A stretch of DNA of 57,816 nt. It comes from Flavobacterium pectinovorum. Lineage in GTDB: Bacteria > Bacteroidota > Bacteroidia > Flavobacteriales > Flavobacteriaceae. Where the stretch lies: NCBI RefSeq assembly GCF_006438875.1, contig NZ_RCZH01000027.1, positions 14,658 through 72,473 of the forward strand. The letters run 5' to 3'. A model generated the notes under the pieces. It saw nothing but the letters and a program-made list of their open reading frames with translations. It did no database searches and was not told the DNA's origin. The position numbers were made by a program, and so were the translations under genes. Shown one piece after another: positions 47,703 to 57,771 of this stretch (the first letter of the stretch is position 1; each line of letters opens with the position of its first letter).

Positions 47703-50700
47703 ATGACAAATTATTACAAAAAAGGAAATCGATTATTATCGGTTTTGATTTTTTCGCTTTGGTCGTTTTTTTCCTTCGGTCAGCAAGCGACCTTTAAAGA
47801 AGGTGTCAAACAAGGTTCTGTAAAAATTAAATTTTCAGGACAAATGTCACAAACTTTAAAGAAAATGAATGTGACCACGGGGAAAAGGCTTACAACAGGA
47901 ATTCAGGCTTTTGATCAGGTTTCGGCAAAGGTTGGAGCCAAAAAAATGCACAGGCTATTTCCTGAAAATTCTAATCCAAGATTAGAAGCAAAATTGAGAA
48001 AGCATAAACTTGATTTATGGTATGTGGTAGACATAGATGCTAACCAGAGCGCTAAAGATGCAGTCCAAAAATACAAGGGAATTGCTGAAGTAGAAATAGC
48101 AGAAACAGAGAAAGAAAAAGTGCTGTCTGATTATAAATTTACGATAATCAAGACCCCGAAAGCTTCTAAAGCAACTTCTGCAGCAGCTTCTTATTTTAAT
48201 GATCCGAGTTTGCCTGATCAGTGGCATTACAACAATACGGGACAAACGGGATATCCTAATGGTTCTGATATTAATTTATTTAAAGCTTGGGATATCGTTA
48301 AAGGAAATCCACAGGTTATTGTTTCGATACACGATCAGGGAGTAGATGTAGAACATCCTGACTTAAAAGCAAATATCTGGACAAATACAGCTGAATTTAA
48401 TGGTGTTGCGGGAGTTGATGATGACGGAAATGGTTATATTGATGATATTCATGGTTGGAATTTTGATAAAAAAAGCGGAGCTATCGATCCACAGCCGCAT
48501 GCAACCCACGTTGCAGGTACTATAGCAGCAGTGAACAACAATGGTATTGGTGTTTGTGGTGTTGCCGGTGGTAGTGGAAATAATGATGGATCTAAAGTGA
48601 TGTCGATGCAATGTTTGGGCGGCGGCGGATTTGAACAAAGTTATATTTATGCAGCAGACAATGGTGCTGTAATTTCTCAAAACAGCTGGGGTTATACTTC
48701 GCCTGGTGATTTTGATGAATCGGTAAAAGAAGCAATAGACTATTTTATTGCCGAAGCAGGAGATTATCCAAATAGCCCCATGAAAGGTGGAATTGTGATA
48801 TTTGCTGCTGGAAACAGTAACTCAGATGCAGATTGGTATCCGGGTCATTATGAAAATACATTATCTGTAAGTTCAATTGGTCCAAACTGGGAGAAAGCCA
48901 GTTATTCTAACTATGGTACTTGGGTAGATATTGCAGCTCCTGGAGGAGAAACAGATTTAGGGGCAAAAAATGGTATTTTAAGTACATTGCCAAAAAATCA
49001 ATATGGTTACTATCAGGGAACCTCTATGGCTTGTCCGCATGTTTCCGGTATAGCTGCACTTGCTTTGGCAAATCGCAAAAGTCAGTTAACACCTGAAGTT
49101 TTAAAAACTAAACTTTTGACAGGTGTTGTTGATATTGATTCTCATAATCCCGGATATGAAGGAAAATTAGGTTCAGGTCATATAGATACGTTTTTAGCTA
49201 TCCAGAATAATGAGGGTAAAGCGCCAAACACTATTACAGATTTGGCTCTAACAGGGATTGCGCAGGAATTTGCTAATTTATCATGGACTGTTCCAGTTGA
49301 TGTAGACGATTCACAACCGGTTGATTTTCGTATTTATTATTCTACTTCGCCAATAACCAAAAGTAATCTTGCATCGGCGAAATATGATATTATTAAAAGT
49401 TCGGCTTTGGCGGGAACAACTGTAACGCATTCTATCAGCGGTCTTTTAGGGCTTACTACTTACTATTTTACAGTAATCTCAGGAGACAGATGGAACAATC
49501 TTTCTGAATTATCAAATATCGTTCAGGGGACTACCAATGAGGGACCAAAAATTACGGTAGATGACAATAGTAAAGATATTGTTATTAATGTTGATGCCAG
49601 TACCTCTTTTAAAGGAACGCACGATATGACCATCTTAAATAACGGAGAAGGTGTTTTGAGATGGGAATTTTTGGCACGTCATAAAGAAACTTCACTTTCA
49701 TATTTTGGAAAAAAAGTAAAATATCCATCTGCAAAAAAAACAAAAGTTGCGTCGGCAGGAAAAGTGGGCAGAAAGAAATCTAAGATAGCGGCTTCTTCAA
49801 AGACTGCAGCAGTTGAACCATTTCAATTTACTCCACAAGAAAAAAGTTATGTAGATGGTGTTACTGATATTATTGGAGATAACGATACCGCGATTCCAAA
49901 CTCAGCTGCCACTAAATATGTTGTTAATGAAGCTGAAGGTTTCAACTTAACACAAATTCAAAGCTATTTAAAAATAGACCCGCAATTTGGTCCTGTTGTT
50001 GTTGAAATTTATAAAGGAACGGCACTTAATAAAGAAAATCTAATTTATGCACAGGAATATAATCCCGGGAGCGCTTCTGAAGGTTATGTATCTATTACAT
50101 TAGACGAACAATTGTATTTTCAGCAAGGAGAAACTTTTTGGGTGGTCATGCATATTCCTGCCGGAAATCTTTATCCTTTAGGTATTGGTTACGAGAATAC
50201 ACCAGAAGGATCTGACAACTGTTTCATCTCTTTTGACTTAGGACAAACTTGGGGACCACTTGGTGTAGCTCTTGACAGTAATGATTTTGCATGGTTCAAT
50301 ATAGCAAGCAGCCAAAATAAATATTTAGGAGAATATTTGACTTTAGATCCTGTAAATGGAGAAGTAAACGGCAATGCTAATGAAAAAACAATTCTTTCAG
50401 CTGATGGATCTACATTGATAAATGGTACTTATCATGCAAATGCTATTTTAAAATCGAATGATGCAACAAAGACTGAATTAAAAGTTCCGGTAACTGTAAA
50501 TGTATCAGGTCAGCAAGCTGTTCTTAAATCTATAGAAAAACTTGATTTTTCAAGTGTTTTTAAAGGTACTTCCAAAGAATTGGAATTTGTAGTAAAAAAT
50601 ACAGGATTGGGTAATTTTAATGATATTGCTACAAATATTTCTAATCCAAACTTTGAACTAGTTAGTTCGGCTCCTAATCAAATTACAGCTGATAATGAAA

Positions 50701-53700
50701 TTCTTCTTAGAGTAAAATATACACCTAATGCTACAGGAAACGACAATGGTGTATTGTCGTTAACTTCTGCCAGCAGTCCAAAAACATTAAAAGTTATTTT
50801 ATTCGGAGTAAGTTCTGAACCTGCAAAAATAGTAGTTGACCCAATGACTCAATTGATTGATAATGTATCATTAGGAGATCAGGTTACTGCTTCGGTTACT
50901 GTAAAAAATGAAGGGCAGGCTGCATTGAAATATTTTATTCCAAAATATGACCAATCAGGTACCATTGATACATGGGAAGGTGAATATCATAAATATGGTT
51001 ATAAATACCGTACAAGCAATGCATCTGAAATTTCTCCTTTAACATATCAGTTTCAGGATATTTCAGGAACAGGAACAGATATTACAAAGTATTTTAAAGC
51101 AGAAAGTAACAGGTATTTCCCTGTTGAAATGGGATTTGATTTTCCTTATTATAATGAGAAAATGAAAACCTTGTATATCAGTTATCAAGGATTTACAACA
51201 TTTGACGATACGTCAAGCCCAATAAATAGTCCAAGTTTAAATGGTGCGCCATATACACCAAAAGGATATATTTCGCCTTTAGGAACTTTTATAGAATTGG
51301 CTGCCGGAGGTAGTATTCAATATAAAGTAGAAGAAGATAAAGTTATCGTTCAGTTTACAAATTTAGGCGACGGATTTGCTGCTGCTATGACCGCACAAAT
51401 GGTATTATTTGCAGATGGAAACATTCGTTTTTACTATGACAAAATCTCTAATGATAATTTACCGTACCTGAATGTACTTATAGAAGATTATGCCCAAAAT
51501 GATGGTATTTTAATAAATAATTATAACAAACTGGAACAAATAAATTCCGGAATGGCTTTAGGTTTTGATTATCCTGGTCCGGATATGATTACATCTATCA
51601 GTAATGCCGGAGGAATTTTATTGCCGGGAGAATCTGCTAAACTGGATGTTGTTATGGAAACTTCTGCTTTGCATGAAGGAATGATCAACAGGTATTTAAA
51701 TATTATATCTACAGATCCGTTAAATACACAGGTAAATCCGTTGATACAAATTAATATCACAAGCGGAGGTAAAGCTGAACTTGTTGTATCTCATACCGAT
51801 ATTGATTTTGGAGATGTATTTCAAGGAGCTATTGCTTCCAGAAAATTTAGCATTAAAAATAATGGTACTGCACCTGTAACATTAACAGGTTTTGCTTTAG
51901 ACAATAATAAATTTCAAATAACGGGAGAAACAAGTGCAACTATAGCACCCGGACTTAGTAAAGTATATGAAATTGTTATGCCAACTGATGTAGTTGCTAA
52001 TTTTACTGATGTATTGCGAATTGCAGATAATAAAGGCGGTAGTTATGTAATGACACTTTCAGGAAAAGTATTAGATCCTCCGGGTATTACTGTTACAAAT
52101 TTAGATTTGATAACAGAGACTTTACAACATGGAGAAACGTCTAAACACCCTTTACTTATAGAAAATACAGGTAAAGCAGATCTTGAAGTGGTGGCAACAG
52201 GTACTAATTGGCTAACGATGTCTGAACCAGTAGGCGGTTTAGATGTTATTCCAAATTTTACCTATAGTTATGAAACATCTAATGACGGAACTAACTATCA
52301 ATGGATTGATATCCGTAAAACCGGAACTCAATTACCATTCCCTGATGATATGTTTGATACTGATCAATATTGGAATAAAATAACTTTGCCGTGGTCTATT
52401 AATTTTTACGGTAAAGATTATACTGATATACAGGTTGGTAATACCGGAGTATTAACTTTTGATAAGCCGGAAGCTAGTGCTGCATTGAATGATAGGATTC
52501 CAACGGATTCATTTAAAACCTTAATTGCTCCTTATTGGACATTTGGTGGCTTTAACACAATTGATTATGCAAAAGAGGATGTTGGTGTTTTTTATTATAG
52601 TGATGCTGATAAGTTTATTATTTCATGGGAATATCTTGTAAATAACTTTGGAATGGGAGATCCTACCTCTGCACAAGTTATTTTCTACAAGAATGGAACA
52701 ATGAAATTTCAATATAAAGTAAATGGAACTGTAGATAATAATACGAATGTAACATCTATTGGACTTCAGAATGGTGATCATTCCGATTTTGTTGCCATAT
52801 CTAATTTTGCTAATGTGAATCATGGAAGTGGTTTAGCTTATATAATTAATCCTGCAGAAAAACATGTAATCCCTGCCGGAACTACATTAAGTGCTCAGGT
52901 TAATATTGATGCCCGTAATATTTATGCGGGACAATATGACGGAAAATTAATGTTACGCACGAATGTTCCTAACAAAGAATTGCTTGAAAAACCAATAAAT
53001 CTAACCGTAACCGGAGCACCAATTATTAGCTCAAATGTAGCCGAAATAAACTACGGTGAAATAATGGTAAATCCTGCTGCGAGCTATACACAAGAATTTT
53101 TAATTCAAAATTCCGGTGCTGAAACGCTTCAATTATCAAATATTTCGATAGAAAGCGGTTCTGCAGAATATACTATTGAAACATACGCATTTTTCCCGGG
53201 TTGGGATGGAGGCGGTTATTGGAGTTGGGCAAATATAAATGACCTGGCGGGTGTTTACCCACCTATATTACCAGGCGAAAACTCTAAATTCAGAATTACT
53301 TATGCACCAACAGCAGCAAGTTCTGTTAGTGATCATATTGTTGTCGAAAGCAATGCTACTGTTGCAAAAATGATGATTCCTATAAAGGCCGAAGTTACAT
53401 TACCACCTGTTTTAACAGTTCAGACTAAGGATGTTTATAGTGTAGTTAATTATTTAACAGATACGGATACGCAATATGCTGTTTTTGATAATAGTAAAGG
53501 CGGAGGCAGTATGAAATACGAATTGAGTATTGATTATTTGAGAAAATCTGTATCAGGGCTTAGCTCAGGTACAGGAAAAGTTGCAAAAGTTGCAAAAACT
53601 AGTAATGTTCGTAATTTGTTAAGATCTATGCCTGCTTCTAAAGGAGGTTATGCGGCATATGCTGATCCTAGCTTCAACAGAGTATTGGCGCACGAACAAA

Positions 53701-55469
53701 AGAATACTCCAGACACCCATTTTGGTTACGATGGTGGTGAACCTTTTACAACTGCAACAAGGTTTAATGCCGGAAAAGACGGTTTTACTTTATCGCATTT
53801 TCAAACCTATATGTATGGTAGTGCAAAACCATCAGGAAGTATTGCTTACGAAATACGAGCAGGAGGTTCTTCTGCAGCTGAAGCAACAATAATTGAGCAG
53901 GGATATGTTGATTATGTATATGAAGGAGACAAAAATGGGGCATGGGTAACATTGCCTATTAAAGAGCCTAAAGGACTTTATCCTAATGAAGATTTTTATA
54001 TTGTCATTACCTATCCTTATGAGTTACCTTTTGTCCAAGGCGCATATGGCGGGATTGCTGATACACCTGGAAGATATACGTTAACGGATGGTGAAGAATG
54101 GTATGATTTACAAGATTCAGGATTATATCCGGGTTATGGCTGGATGGTGAGAGCCGGAGAAGAGAACTACGCTTCTAATGCATGGGTTTCAATAAATGGA
54201 CTTTCAAACGGAGATGTTGCTCCGGGTAAAACAAATAAAGTACAATTGGACTTTACTGCTGCAAATGGAGTTCGCGGAGATCAGCTTGCTGTTTTAAACA
54301 TAAGAACAAACGATCCTGTTAATACAGTAGGTCAGGTTCCTGTTAAAATGCATATTAATGAAGCTCCTGTATTCTCTAAATTACCTGAAGAAGTAACAAT
54401 TGTAAACGAAGCTGCTGAAGTAATTGTAAACTTAGGTTTAACAGATAAAGAAGGTAATAAAATTACAGTTCAGTCTCAGGATTTGCCTACATGGGTTTCA
54501 TTTGAAGTAACTGGTGATCAAATGGCAGTAAAACTCGCTCCGGGTTATGAAACAGCCGGAACATATACCTTGACTTTTAAAGCAGTTGATGAATATGGTG
54601 CAGCAAGAGAAATTACGATGGAAGTTAAAGTAGTAAAAACCAATCGTGCACCTGTAGTTATTAAGTCAGATGAATTGATTTATTCAAAACTCAACTTTTT
54701 TGATGTGCGCCAATTTGGGGATTATTTTTCAGATCCTGATGGCGATAAAATGACATTTAATGCATCATCTGCAAATGATAATATCGTATCCATAACAGTT
54801 GGCCAGGAATTGGGTCAATATGTGATCGAAACACATGCCGTGGGCGAAACAATAGTAACCTTGACTGCTACAGACATTTTTGGTTTAAGCACAGACCAGC
54901 AAATAACAGTTAAAGTAGTTAACAATCACGCTCCTGTTGCACTTGGCGGACAAGCAATTGTATTCAATAAACTATCCGTACAGGAAGCCTTTAGTTTTGA
55001 TAAATATTTCAGTGATGCCGACGGAGACGAATTGACTTATCAGGCTGTGATTGCAGATCCAAAGATTGCATCAGTGACTGCATCAACAGATGGTTTTACA
55101 GTTGAAAGTTTTTCTAACGGTGAAACTGAATTGATTTTGACCGCTACAGATATTTATGGCGCAACAGCAGAACAGCGTATAACAGTTATTGTAAACCAGT
55201 CAGAAGTTACGGAACTAAACATATTCCCTAATCCAGTTATCAATACAGTAAATATAAAATGGACAAGTCGTTGGGCAGGAGATGTTGTTGTTGAGGTAGT
55301 AGCTCTTAACGGTTCAATTATGCGTACGTTTAATATTGACGATGTACAACTTAAGACTTCTAGCCAGTTAGATTTGAGCACATTGCCTGCGGGAGCTTAT
55401 TTTTTACATGTTAGTGGAAAAGAAGGTACATCCTCAGTTTTCAAATTTATTAAAAGATCAGGGGAGTAA
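47703..55469 (+). CDS. Giant T9SS-exported subtilisin-like serine protease
   Basis: This 2588-residue protein has a signal peptide (about 1-26) and an inhibitor-like propeptide (about 29-145). The S8 catalytic domain (about 165-505) holds D211 (HDQGVD), H266 (HATHVAG), N371 (AAGNS) and S441 (GTSMACPHVSG). A fibronectin type III-like domain (about 510-600) and many beta-sandwich modules follow, alternating choice-of-anchor D-like repeats with larger lectin-like domains. Two basic linkers lie near 675-710 and 1945-1990. Cadherin-like repeats (about 2215-2505) precede a type A T9SS sorting domain (FPNPVINTVNIKW to the end). A PorV-like gene follows. It is likely surface-displayed or secreted; substrate unknown. 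Confidence 0.93.
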   Translation: MTNYYKKGNRLLSVLIFSLWSFFSFGQQATFKEGVKQGSVKIKFSGQMSQTLKKMNVTTGKRLTTGIQAFDQVSAKVGAKKMHRLFPENSNPRLEAKLRKHKLDLWYVVDIDANQSAKDAVQKYKGIAEVEIAETEKEKVLSDYKFTIIKTPKASKATSAAASYFNDPSLPDQWHYNNTGQTGYPNGSDINLFKAWDIVKGNPQVIVSIHDQGVDVEHPDLKANIWTNTAEFNGVAGVDDDGNGYIDDIHGWNFDKKSGAIDPQPHATHVAGTIAAVNNNGIGVCGVAGGSGNNDGSKVMSMQCLGGGGFEQSYIYAADNGAVISQNSWGYTSPGDFDESVKEAIDYFIAEAGDYPNSPMKGGIVIFAAGNSNSDADWYPGHYENTLSVSSIGPNWEKASYSNYGTWVDIAAPGGETDLGAKNGILSTLPKNQYGYYQGTSMACPHVSGIAALALANRKSQLTPEVLKTKLLTGVVDIDSHNPGYEGKLGSGHIDTFLAIQNNEGKAPNTITDLALTGIAQEFANLSWTVPVDVDDSQPVDFRIYYSTSPITKSNLASAKYDIIKSSALAGTTVTHSISGLLGLTTYYFTVISGDRWNNLSELSNIVQGTTNEGPKITVDDNSKDIVINVDASTSFKGTHDMTILNNGEGVLRWEFLARHKETSLSYFGKKVKYPSAKKTKVASAGKVGRKKSKIAASSKTAAVEPFQFTPQEKSYVDGVTDIIGDNDTAIPNSAATKYVVNEAEGFNLTQIQSYLKIDPQFGPVVVEIYKGTALNKENLIYAQEYNPGSASEGYVSITLDEQLYFQQGETFWVVMHIPAGNLYPLGIGYENTPEGSDNCFISFDLGQTWGPLGVALDSNDFAWFNIASSQNKYLGEYLTLDPVNGEVNGNANEKTILSADGSTLINGTYHANAILKSNDATKTELKVPVTVNVSGQQAVLKSIEKLDFSSVFKGTSKELEFVVKNTGLGNFNDIATNISNPNFELVSSAPNQITADNEILLRVKYTPNATGNDNGVLSLTSASSPKTLKVILFGVSSEPAKIVVDPMTQLIDNVSLGDQVTASVTVKNEGQAALKYFIPKYDQSGTIDTWEGEYHKYGYKYRTSNASEISPLTYQFQDISGTGTDITKYFKAESNRYFPVEMGFDFPYYNEKMKTLYISYQGFTTFDDTSSPINSPSLNGAPYTPKGYISPLGTFIELAAGGSIQYKVEEDKVIVQFTNLGDGFAAAMTAQMVLFADGNIRFYYDKISNDNLPYLNVLIEDYAQNDGILINNYNKLEQINSGMALGFDYPGPDMITSISNAGGILLPGESAKLDVVMETSALHEGMINRYLNIISTDPLNTQVNPLIQINITSGGKAELVVSHTDIDFGDVFQGAIASRKFSIKNNGTAPVTLTGFALDNNKFQITGETSATIAPGLSKVYEIVMPTDVVANFTDVLRIADNKGGSYVMTLSGKVLDPPGITVTNLDLITETLQHGETSKHPLLIENTGKADLEVVATGTNWLTMSEPVGGLDVIPNFTYSYETSNDGTNYQWIDIRKTGTQLPFPDDMFDTDQYWNKITLPWSINFYGKDYTDIQVGNTGVLTFDKPEASAALNDRIPTDSFKTLIAPYWTFGGFNTIDYAKEDVGVFYYSDADKFIISWEYLVNNFGMGDPTSAQVIFYKNGTMKFQYKVNGTVDNNTNVTSIGLQNGDHSDFVAISNFANVNHGSGLAYIINPAEKHVIPAGTTLSAQVNIDARNIYAGQYDGKLMLRTNVPNKELLEKPINLTVTGAPIISSNVAEINYGEIMVNPAASYTQEFLIQNSGAETLQLSNISIESGSAEYTIETYAFFPGWDGGGYWSWANINDLAGVYPPILPGENSKFRITYAPTAASSVSDHIVVESNATVAKMMIPIKAEVTLPPVLTVQTKDVYSVVNYLTDTDTQYAVFDNSKGGGSMKYELSIDYLRKSVSGLSSGTGKVAKVAKTSNVRNLLRSMPASKGGYAAYADPSFNRVLAHEQKNTPDTHFGYDGGEPFTTATRFNAGKDGFTLSHFQTYMYGSAKPSGSIAYEIRAGGSSAAEATIIEQGYVDYVYEGDKNGAWVTLPIKEPKGLYPNEDFYIVITYPYELPFVQGAYGGIADTPGRYTLTDGEEWYDLQDSGLYPGYGWMVRAGEENYASNAWVSINGLSNGDVAPGKTNKVQLDFTAANGVRGDQLAVLNIRTNDPVNTVGQVPVKMHINEAPVFSKLPEEVTIVNEAAEVIVNLGLTDKEGNKITVQSQDLPTWVSFEVTGDQMAVKLAPGYETAGTYTLTFKAVDEYGAAREITMEVKVVKTNRAPVVIKSDELIYSKLNFFDVRQFGDYFSDPDGDKMTFNASSANDNIVSITVGQELGQYVIETHAVGETIVTLTATDIFGLSTDQQITVKVVNNHAPVALGGQAIVFNKLSVQEAFSFDKYFSDADGDELTYQAVIADPKIASVTASTDGFTVESFSNGETELILTATDIYGATAEQRITVIVNQSEVTELNIFPNPVINTVNIKWTSRWAGDVVVEVVALNGSIMRTFNIDDVQLKTSSQLDLSTLPAGAYFLHVSGKEGTSSVFKFIKRSGE

Positions 55470-55603
55470 ATAATGAAGTGAAATGATGAAATGCGTAGCG
55501 ATACAAGTTTAATGTTTTAGAGAAATTCTATTTCAGGACAAACAATAAATATTGTATCGCAAAACGTATCAAAATTTCAATCAAAAACAATTAACAGATA
55601 CAC

Positions 55604-56758
55604 ATGAAAAAAATATTTCTTTTATTTTCACTACTCTTTGTAGTTGGAAATTTACTCGCACAAGTACAAAATAAGGCAATTGTCACCGCGGTTCCTTTTT
55701 TGCAAGTCTCGGCAGATGCCAGAGCTTCAGGAATGGGGGATATGGGTGTTGCGACTTCGGCAGATGTTTATTCACAACAATGGAATGCTGCGAAATATCC
55801 TTTTGCCGAAAATAAAATGGGCATCGGTTTGAGTTATACACCCTATATGTCTTCATTATCAAATGATACCGGTTTATTAAATTTAAATTTCTTTAATAAA
55901 ATCAACGAAAGAAGTGCCTTTGCTTTCAGTCTTAGATATTTTGGGATAGGAGAAACCCTGTTCAAACAAAATGAAGATGATGCGGGTCAAATTATGAAAC
56001 CAAACGAATTTGCATTTGACGGATCGTATTCCTTAAAACTAAGTGAGAAATTCGCAATGTCCGTTACCGGAAGATACATTCGTTCTAATCTGGAAATTCA
56101 GCAAGCCGATTCTGATGCACATGCAGCCGGTTCATTTGCTGTAGACATTGCAGGATTTTATCAGACACCGGAAACTGCTTTCAAAAATTTTAATGGTATA
56201 TGGAGAGCCGGATTTAATGTTTCCAATCTTGGTCCAAAATTAAAATACAATGGAGATGCAGGATCTGAGAATTTTTTACCTGCGAATTTGAAAGTAGGTG
56301 GAGGTTTTGATTTTATTTTTGATCAGGACAATACATTAGGAACTTCCATAGAATTTAATAAACTATTAGTTCCGTCGCCACAAAATAACCAAACCAATGC
56401 CGAATACCAAAATGCAGGTTTTGTTAAAGGAGCGTTTAATTCTTTTACCGATGCGCCGGATGGTTTTAGTGAAGAATTGAAAGAAGTGACATGGGCACTT
56501 GGATTGGAATATTTATACCAAAAAGCTTTTGCATTAAGAACAGGATATTTCCACGAAAGCAGCGAAAAAGGCGATCGTAAATTTTTCACCATTGGAGCAG
56601 GATTCAAATACAAAATGGCAAAATTTGATTTATCCTATCTAAGTTCTGCATCAAAACAGAATACTGCTTTAGATAATACGCTTAGATTCTCTCTATCTTT
56701 TAATATTGGAGATAATCCAGTAAATAATATTGAAGAAAAAGAAAAACCGACTAATTAA
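55604..56758 (+). CDS. porV: PorV-family T9SS outer-membrane protein
   Basis: This 384-residue protein has a signal peptide (about residues 1-19) and the PorV/LptO fingerprint TAVPFLQVSADARASGMGDM followed by GVATSADVYSQQWNAAKYPF. The remainder reads as strands of an outer-membrane barrel of the FadL type. PorV collects T9SS cargo from the translocon and hands it to the surface attachment complex. The main porV of Flavobacterium is normally beside the sortase gene porU. Here the neighbour is the giant protease, 134 bp upstream, so I expect a paralogue that may serve that substrate. The name is by family only. Confidence 0.85.
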   Translation: MKKIFLLFSLLFVVGNLLAQVQNKAIVTAVPFLQVSADARASGMGDMGVATSADVYSQQWNAAKYPFAENKMGIGLSYTPYMSSLSNDTGLLNLNFFNKINERSAFAFSLRYFGIGETLFKQNEDDAGQIMKPNEFAFDGSYSLKLSEKFAMSVTGRYIRSNLEIQQADSDAHAAGSFAVDIAGFYQTPETAFKNFNGIWRAGFNVSNLGPKLKYNGDAGSENFLPANLKVGGGFDFIFDQDNTLGTSIEFNKLLVPSPQNNQTNAEYQNAGFVKGAFNSFTDAPDGFSEELKEVTWALGLEYLYQKAFALRTGYFHESSEKGDRKFFTIGAGFKYKMAKFDLSYLSSASKQNTALDNTLRFSLSFNIGDNPVNNIEEKEKPTN

Positions 56759-56834
56759 TCGATCGCTATTGATATTTCTAATTTGTATTCTGAATAGAGA
56801 AATCAGAATCTTGTTTAAGAATGATCTATTAAAG

Positions 56835-56862
56835 CCTCTAAATCTAATTTAGGGGTTTTTTT
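56835..56862 (+). terminator. Terminator after the PorV-like gene
   Basis: CCTCTAAAT and ATTTAGGGG pair with one G-T wobble and are followed by a T run, 76 bp after the stop. Confidence 0.75.
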
Positions 56863-56893
56863 ATGAATATATAAGAGATAAAAAAAATATCCA

Positions 56894-56983
56894 GTGAGTT
56901 CCGTTGCGTTTAAGAATATTAATTATAGAGTCTCAAAAAATCTAATGAACTTCTGGGAAGAAAAAGCTAAAGCTGCAAAGTAA
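56894..56983 (+). other. Possible 29-residue open frame
   Basis: A GTG-started frame encodes MSSVAFKNINYRVSKNLMN, then FWEEKAKAAK and a stop. It has protein-like composition but no visible promoter or family. It may be a short remnant or chance. The surrounding 56759-57816 gap holds terminators, one structured RNA copy and rRNA-type promoters. Confidence 0.2.
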
Positions 56984-57024
56984 AAATAATTCACTCCTTA
57001 TATATAAGGAAAGATTCCATATCT

Positions 57025-57056
57025 AACCCGCCAGATTTTCGTAGTCTGTCGGGTTT
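57025..57056. terminator. Hairpin with AACCCG/CGGGTT arms
   Basis: AACCCGCCAGA and TCTGTCGGGTT pair at 10 of 11 positions and are followed by a T-rich stretch. It is a common Bacteroidetes-type terminator hairpin. Confidence 0.6.
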
Positions 57057-57097
57057 ATTTTTTGACACCTATATATAAGGAGTATTTTTCATCCGCC

Positions 57098-57130
57098 AAA
57101 CCCGACAGGTTTTCAAAAGCTGTCGGGTTT
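57098..57130. terminator. Second AAACCCGACAG/CTGTCGGGTTT hairpin
   Basis: AAACCCGACAG and CTGTCGGGTTT are perfect 11-bp arms around an 11-nt loop. It lies 42 bp after the similar hairpin at 57025-57056; both follow TATATAAGG words. Confidence 0.7.
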
Positions 57131-57187
57131 ACTATATAGGTATGATTTGGGATTTGGGATTTCAGACTTGGAATTTGAATAAGATCA

Positions 57188-57271
57188 GGAGCTATTTCCC
57201 GCTATCCACTACAATCTTTTGCTTTTTAAAGGAAAAAACAAAAGGATTTTCGTTACTATCGGGGCTAGGGC
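57188..57271 (-). ncRNA. Candidate structured RNA (possibly Flavo-1), copy 4
   Basis: On the minus strand it starts GCCCTAGCCCCGATAG and ends GCGGGAAATAGCTCC. The outer helix uses CCCG with CGGG where the other copies have CCTG with CAGG, so both sides changed together. The ATCCTTTTGT and GCAAAAGAT inner stem is kept around a different loop. Reading frames that cross it look like chance. Confidence 0.5.
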
Positions 57272-57526
57272 AGCAGTTTCCAGAAGAACATTTGGCTTAA
57301 AGAGCAAGAAAAACAGTCTGAAAAACAAAACTTTGCGCCTTCGCGACTTTGCGCGATTAACAAAAACACAGCAAAATGAGCCTTTGCGCCTTAGTGTCTT
57401 TGCGGCAAAACCACCCAAAACAGGATAAACCACCCAAAACCACCCAAAGCCAAAAAAAACTTTCAAAGTTAAAAAACGCATAACCAGTCCTTTAGAAAAT
57501 ATATTAAAAATAGTCGACAAAAGGTA

Positions 57527-57556
57527 TTGTTTAACGAAACAAACTCGCTACTTTTG
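57527..57556 (+). promoter_or_regulatory. Tandem strong promoter P1, probably of an rRNA operon
   Basis: TTG at 57527-57529 and TACTTTTG at 57549-57556 are spaced by 19 nt, close to ideal. CACCCGC follows directly. Two more such promoters come at 57647 and 57772. Confidence 0.8.
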
Positions 57557-57646
57557 CACCCGCAAGAGCGACAGACGTTCCCTGAAATACTGACAAGCAA
57601 AGAAATCCAAACGAAAATTTATTTTCAAAAAAAGATTGCAAAAAGC

Positions 57647-57677
57647 TTGTGAGATTTGAAATTGGATGTTACATTTG
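57647..57677 (+). promoter_or_regulatory. Tandem strong promoter P2
   Basis: TTG at 57647-57649 and TACATTTG at 57670-57677 are spaced by 20 nt, followed by CACCCCGC. Confidence 0.8.
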
Positions 57678-57771
57678 CACCCCGCAAAACAACGGAAGTT
57701 CATTGATAGATTGGTTGGTAAAGAGAGGAAAAGAGGAAATTAAATTTTCTTAAAAAAACTTCAAAATTTAC

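Noticed and set aside
57209..57520. Opposed open frames of 69 and 103 codons near the end of the window
   Set aside because: They cross a copy of the dispersed structured element and repeats of TTTGCG words, have poor composition and no promoter; they look like chance.
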